Shown here: positions 11,839 to 14,250 of the stretch, in pieces
Layout of the letters: each line of letters opens with the position of its first letter
Position numbering within the stretch: the stretch's first letter is position 1
From: an uncultured Eubacteriales bacterium
GTDB lineage: Bacteria; Bacillota; Clostridia; Oscillospirales; Oscillospiraceae
Direction: 5' to 3'
Assembly: GCA_900550585.1 (NCBI GenBank)
Contig: URST01000057.1
Span: 1 to 14,250, forward strand
Length of the DNA: 14,250 nucleotides
Notes under the pieces: generated by a model
Seen by the model: only the letters and a program-made list of their open reading frames with translations
Databases searched by the model: none
Told to the model about the DNA's origin: nothing
Translations under genes and position numbers: made by a program

Positions 11839-13796
11839 AACGATGGGTGAACAGGACGTGGGCCAAGGCCGCCGCCTTTACCCTGACGCTGGTGTTCGCC
11901 GCGCTGACGGCGCTGGGCGGCATCGGCATCGCCGTGCTGGTCAGCCAGGGCGTGTTTCTGGACGGCGGCGACGCGCTGGCGGCGGCGCTCTACGACGAGC
12001 AGTGCCACAGCGCCATCTCACAGGCGGACACCTTCCTGCGCGGCGTGCTGACGGACGCGGGGCTGCTGAACGAGAACTACGACGCGGCGGGACAGCCGGA
12101 TGAGGGCACCTACTACGAGGACTACTACGGCGATATGGCCCCCGCCATCCCCGATCTGTTCGCCCAGAACTTCCCCCGTGAGAGTTTCCCCTGCCGGCTG
12201 GCGGTGATCGACGCGGAGAGCGGTGAGGTCATCTTCGACAACTTCTCGGTGAACAGCGGCGAGACGATCCTCCGCACACTGGAGGAGACATTTGTCTACG
12301 GACTGACCACCGGTGTCACGCTGTACCTCACCATCTCCGCCCATCTGCTGGAGCCTATGGCTCCCTCCAGCTACGCCGCGCTGATGGCTGCATGGCTGCT
12401 GGAGCATACCGGGCTGGCGGTGTTTATGACGGCGCTGTTCGGTCTGCTGGCGCTGTTCTGCTTCTGCTTCTCCATGGCCTCCGCCGGGCACTGGCCGGGT
12501 AAGGAGAGCATCCACCTGACGTGGCTGGACAAGATCCCCGCCGACGTGTGGGTGGTGGCGCTGGTCTGCGGGTTTTTCTTTGGCTGGGACGCCTTCTACA
12601 TGGAGTGGGGGCGGATCTGGTTCTGCGTGGCCATGATCCCGTTCGTCCTGCTGTTCCTGTGCGTGTTTGCCGCCCAGTGCAAGGCGGGCACCGTCATCCG
12701 GGGCACCGTTATCGCCCGGGTGCTGCGGCTTTTGTGGCGTGTCCTGCGGGGGCTGGCAGTCTGGCTGTGGCGCATCGGCAGGGGCCTCCCGCTGGTGTGG
12801 AAAACGGCGCTGGCGGGAACGGTCATCGCCGGTGCGGAGTTTTTGCTCTATATCAATGATTTCTACCGTGTGCGGTATAATATTTTTCTGGTGCTGAAGA
12901 TCGTGGAGCTGCTGGCCATTCTGGCGGTGGCGCTGAACCTGCGGACGCTGGAAAAGAACGGCCAGCGTCTGGCGGAGGGCGATCTGACCACGCCGGTGGA
13001 CACCCGCCGTCTATTCGGCGCGTTCCGGCGGTACGGGCAGGCCATGAACCGCCTGCAGAGCGGTATGGAGAGCGCTGTGCAGGAGCAGATGCGCGCCGAG
13101 CGGATGAAGACCGAGCTGATCACCAACGTGTCCCACGACATCAAGACGCCGCTGACATCCATCGTCAACTACGTCGATCTGCTGAAGAAGGAGGACATCC
13201 CCTCCCCCATCGCGCGGGAGTACATCGCGGTGCTGGACCGGCAGAGCAAGCGGCTGAAGAAGCTGACGGAGGATTTGGTGGAGGCGTCCAAGGCGTCCTC
13301 CGGTGCGCTGCCGGTGGATCTGCAGCCCACGGATGTGAACGTGCTGTTCAGCCAGATCGTGGGCGAATACCAGGACCGGCTGGCAGACTGCCATCTGACG
13401 CTGGTGGCGCAGCCGCCGGAGGGGCAGCCCGTGGTGGCCGCCGACAGCAAGCTGCTCAGCCGCGTTATGGACAATCTGGTGTCCAATATCTGCAAGTATG
13501 CCATGCCGGAGACGCGGGTCTATGTGTCCGGCACGGTGGCGGACGGGCAGATGACGCTGAGCTTCAAGAACGTGTCCCGCGCGGAGCTGAACATCTCCCC
13601 CGATGAGCTGATGGAGCGCTTCGTGCGGGGGGACGCCTCCCGGCACACGGAGGGCAGCGGGCTGGGGCTGTCCATCGCGCAGAGCCTGGTGCAGCTGATG
13701 GGCGGCACGTTCCGGCTGTCCATTGACGCGGATCTGTTTCGGGCGGACGTGACGCTGCCGCTGGTGCAGCCGGCTCTGCCGGGGCTGGGCGTGTGA
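11835..13796 (+). CDS. Multi-pass sensor histidine kinase
   Basis: This 653-residue membrane kinase would phosphorylate the response regulator encoded just before it. There is a membrane segment at about 12-38 and an extracytoplasmic domain at about 39-190, acidic and Tyr-rich (YYEDYYGDM, FDNFSVNSGET). Further hydrophobic segments lie at about 192-213, 237-253, 258-280, 323-341 and 348-368. A HAMP-like linker follows (LAEGDLTTPVD). The HisKA box NVSHDIKTPL contains His434, and a HATPase domain shows the N-box DNLVSNICKYA (Asn551) and the G-box GSGLGLSIAQ (607-616). The sensor part is larger than in a usual two-TM kinase and is not a family I can name. The GTG start is favoured by GGAGGG 9 nt upstream and by overlap with the regulator stop. 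A terminator follows 5 bp after the stop. Confidence 0.94.
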   Translation: MKRWVNRTWAKAAAFTLTLVFAALTALGGIGIAVLVSQGVFLDGGDALAAALYDEQCHSAISQADTFLRGVLTDAGLLNENYDAAGQPDEGTYYEDYYGDMAPAIPDLFAQNFPRESFPCRLAVIDAESGEVIFDNFSVNSGETILRTLEETFVYGLTTGVTLYLTISAHLLEPMAPSSYAALMAAWLLEHTGLAVFMTALFGLLALFCFCFSMASAGHWPGKESIHLTWLDKIPADVWVVALVCGFFFGWDAFYMEWGRIWFCVAMIPFVLLFLCVFAAQCKAGTVIRGTVIARVLRLLWRVLRGLAVWLWRIGRGLPLVWKTALAGTVIAGAEFLLYINDFYRVRYNIFLVLKIVELLAILAVALNLRTLEKNGQRLAEGDLTTPVDTRRLFGAFRRYGQAMNRLQSGMESAVQEQMRAERMKTELITNVSHDIKTPLTSIVNYVDLLKKEDIPSPIAREYIAVLDRQSKRLKKLTEDLVEASKASSGALPVDLQPTDVNVLFSQIVGEYQDRLADCHLTLVAQPPEGQPVVAADSKLLSRVMDNLVSNICKYAMPETRVYVSGTVADGQMTLSFKNVSRAELNISPDELMERFVRGDASRHTEGSGLGLSIAQSLVQLMGGTFRLSIDADLFRADVTLPLVQPALPGLGV

Positions 13797-13800
13797 AAAT

Positions 13801-13846
13801 GCAGGAGACGGGCAGAAAACTTGCCCGTCTCCTGTTGCTTTTTTCC
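13801..13846 (+). terminator. Terminator after the histidine kinase
   Basis: A 13-bp perfect stem (13802-13814 with 13822-13834) has a 7-nt loop and a T-rich tail (TTGCTTTTTT). It starts within 6 bp of the kinase stop. Confidence 0.92.
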
Positions 13847-13859
13847 TCGGGGCATGGTA

Positions 13860-13978
13860 GGATAAGAAGCAGTTTTGGCCGCAGGCGGAAATATCCCGGA
13901 GCCGGCCCTCCGCCGCGGCGCAATGGCGGAAAGTGAATATCCGGGTATAGCGAAGTTGGTATCGCGCTTGATTTGGGA
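13860..13978 (+). pseudogene. Decayed tRNA-Pro(UGG) copy with its leader
   Basis: From 13941 the sequence folds as the 5' half of a tRNA-Pro. It has acceptor strand CCGGGTA, D arm GCGA/TCGC around AGTTGGTA (13950-13965), anticodon-stem strand CTTGA and loop TTTGGGA with anticodon TGG at 13974-13976. After the loop the next bases (GTGCC) cannot pair with CTTGA, and no T arm or acceptor 3' strand follows, so the gene is broken. The upstream leader resembles that of the intact tRNA-Pro further on. The parts GG-ATAAGAAGCAGTTTTGGCC (13860-13880) and ATGGCGGAAAGTGAATATCC (13923-13942) both have counterparts at 14071-14092 and 14146-14166. This indicates an old tandem duplication, with the first copy decayed. 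Confidence 0.65.
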
Positions 13979-14164
13979 GTGCCGTGGCGGTATCCGGGAC
14001 AGAGTAATGTGAAACGCCGGAAAGCCTTGTAACACCTGCGTTTGCGGGACTTTCTCCGATTGCCGAAAGCGGCATAAAAGCAGCTTTGACCACAGGAATG
14101 ACCACAGACAGAAAAATCTTTATTTTTACCGTTCGCCGTGGTATCATGGCAGAAAAGTGAATAT
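13979..14164. other. Spacer and leader of the intact tRNA-Pro
   Basis: No gene is seen here. The second half (14071-14164) repeats the leader of the decayed copy with substitutions. TATCAT (14142-14147) is a fair -10 with a weak TTTATT (14119-14124) at 17 bp, which would start transcription about 11 bases before the tRNA. Between the two copies the DNA shows nothing I can identify. Confidence 0.45.
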
Positions 14165-14240
14165 CCGGGTGTGGCTCAACTGGTAGGGCGCGACATTTGG
14201 GATGTCGAGGTTGGGTGTTCAAGTCACCTCACTCGGACCA
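14165..14240 (+). tRNA. tRNA-Pro (anticodon UGG)
   Basis: A 76-nt cloverleaf. The acceptor stem CCGGGTG/CACTCGG has the C1-G72 pair typical of bacterial tRNA-Pro and one G-T. The D stem is GCTC/GGGC. The anticodon stem CGACA/TGTCG encloses loop TTTGGGA, giving anticodon TGG (14198-14200). The variable loop has 5 nt, the T stem GGGTG/CACCT encloses loop TTCAAGT, the discriminator is A, and CCA is encoded at 14238-14240. All four stems pair, with a few wobbles. It reads codons CCA/CCG and probably all proline codons. No terminator is visible before the window ends. Confidence 0.9.
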
Positions 14241-14250
14241 AACAATGATA

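Noticed and set aside
1..14250. CRISPR array, insertion sequence, toxin-antitoxin or known phage-defence genes
   Set aside because: No regularly spaced repeats, transposase motifs or paired small toxin/antitoxin genes were seen; the short repeats found are isolated.

Overview
The window looks like a piece of a GC-rich Clostridia chromosome, probably Oscillospiraceae of the gut type. The signs are strong AGGAGG-type ribosome binding sites, many small Cys-anchored lipoproteins, OmpR/HisKA and MalT-like LuxR regulators, and a marked GC-rich codon bias. The genus cannot be fixed from the sequence alone.

Region 1 (1-1056) is the right end of an integrative element. It holds the last part of a tyrosine recombinase (catalytic Tyr codon at 27-29), its terminator, a small acidic protein, and about 400 bp of AT-richer non-coding DNA. 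It ends in a 45-bp 3' fragment of a tRNA-Arg(CCU) gene whose 5' half is missing, which is what remains when an element integrates into a tRNA gene. The host tRNA terminator follows at 1059-1094, and base composition turns GC-rich from there.

Region 2 (1100-4160) carries small-molecule defence and housekeeping genes. A MerR-family regulator is divergent from an aldo/keto reductase, with a 19-bp-spacer MerR-type promoter between them. Next come an O6-alkylguanine-DNA methyltransferase (ogt-like) and a PhzF-family isomerase-like protein, both on the minus strand. A perfect 24-bp palindrome lies between those two genes.

Region 3 (4160-9700) is a minus-strand gene train, read right to left. It runs: lipoprotein with a DUF3298-like C-terminus, a 706-aa MalT-like LuxR regulator with a STAND-type ATPase, and three small uncharacterised lipoproteins, ending at a 22-bp perfect hairpin. 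Spacings of 27, 15 and 20 bp suggest cotranscription within the groups. Between the regulator and the three small lipoproteins there is a 108-bp gap with a hairpin. Two of the lipoproteins share a duplicated leader. The role of the cluster is unknown; an envelope-linked sensing or stress system is an inference.

Region 4 (9700-13850) reads to the right. It holds a processive GT2-type membrane glycosyltransferase, an OmpR-family response regulator and a multi-pass sensor histidine kinase whose start overlaps the regulator's stop. The regulator has its own promoter, and a strong terminator closes the unit. Repeated cTTAA motifs before the glycosyltransferase could be sites for the response regulator (inference).

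Region 5 (13850-14250) contains an intact tRNA-Pro(UGG) preceded by a decayed copy of the same leader-plus-tRNA unit, truncated after the anticodon loop.
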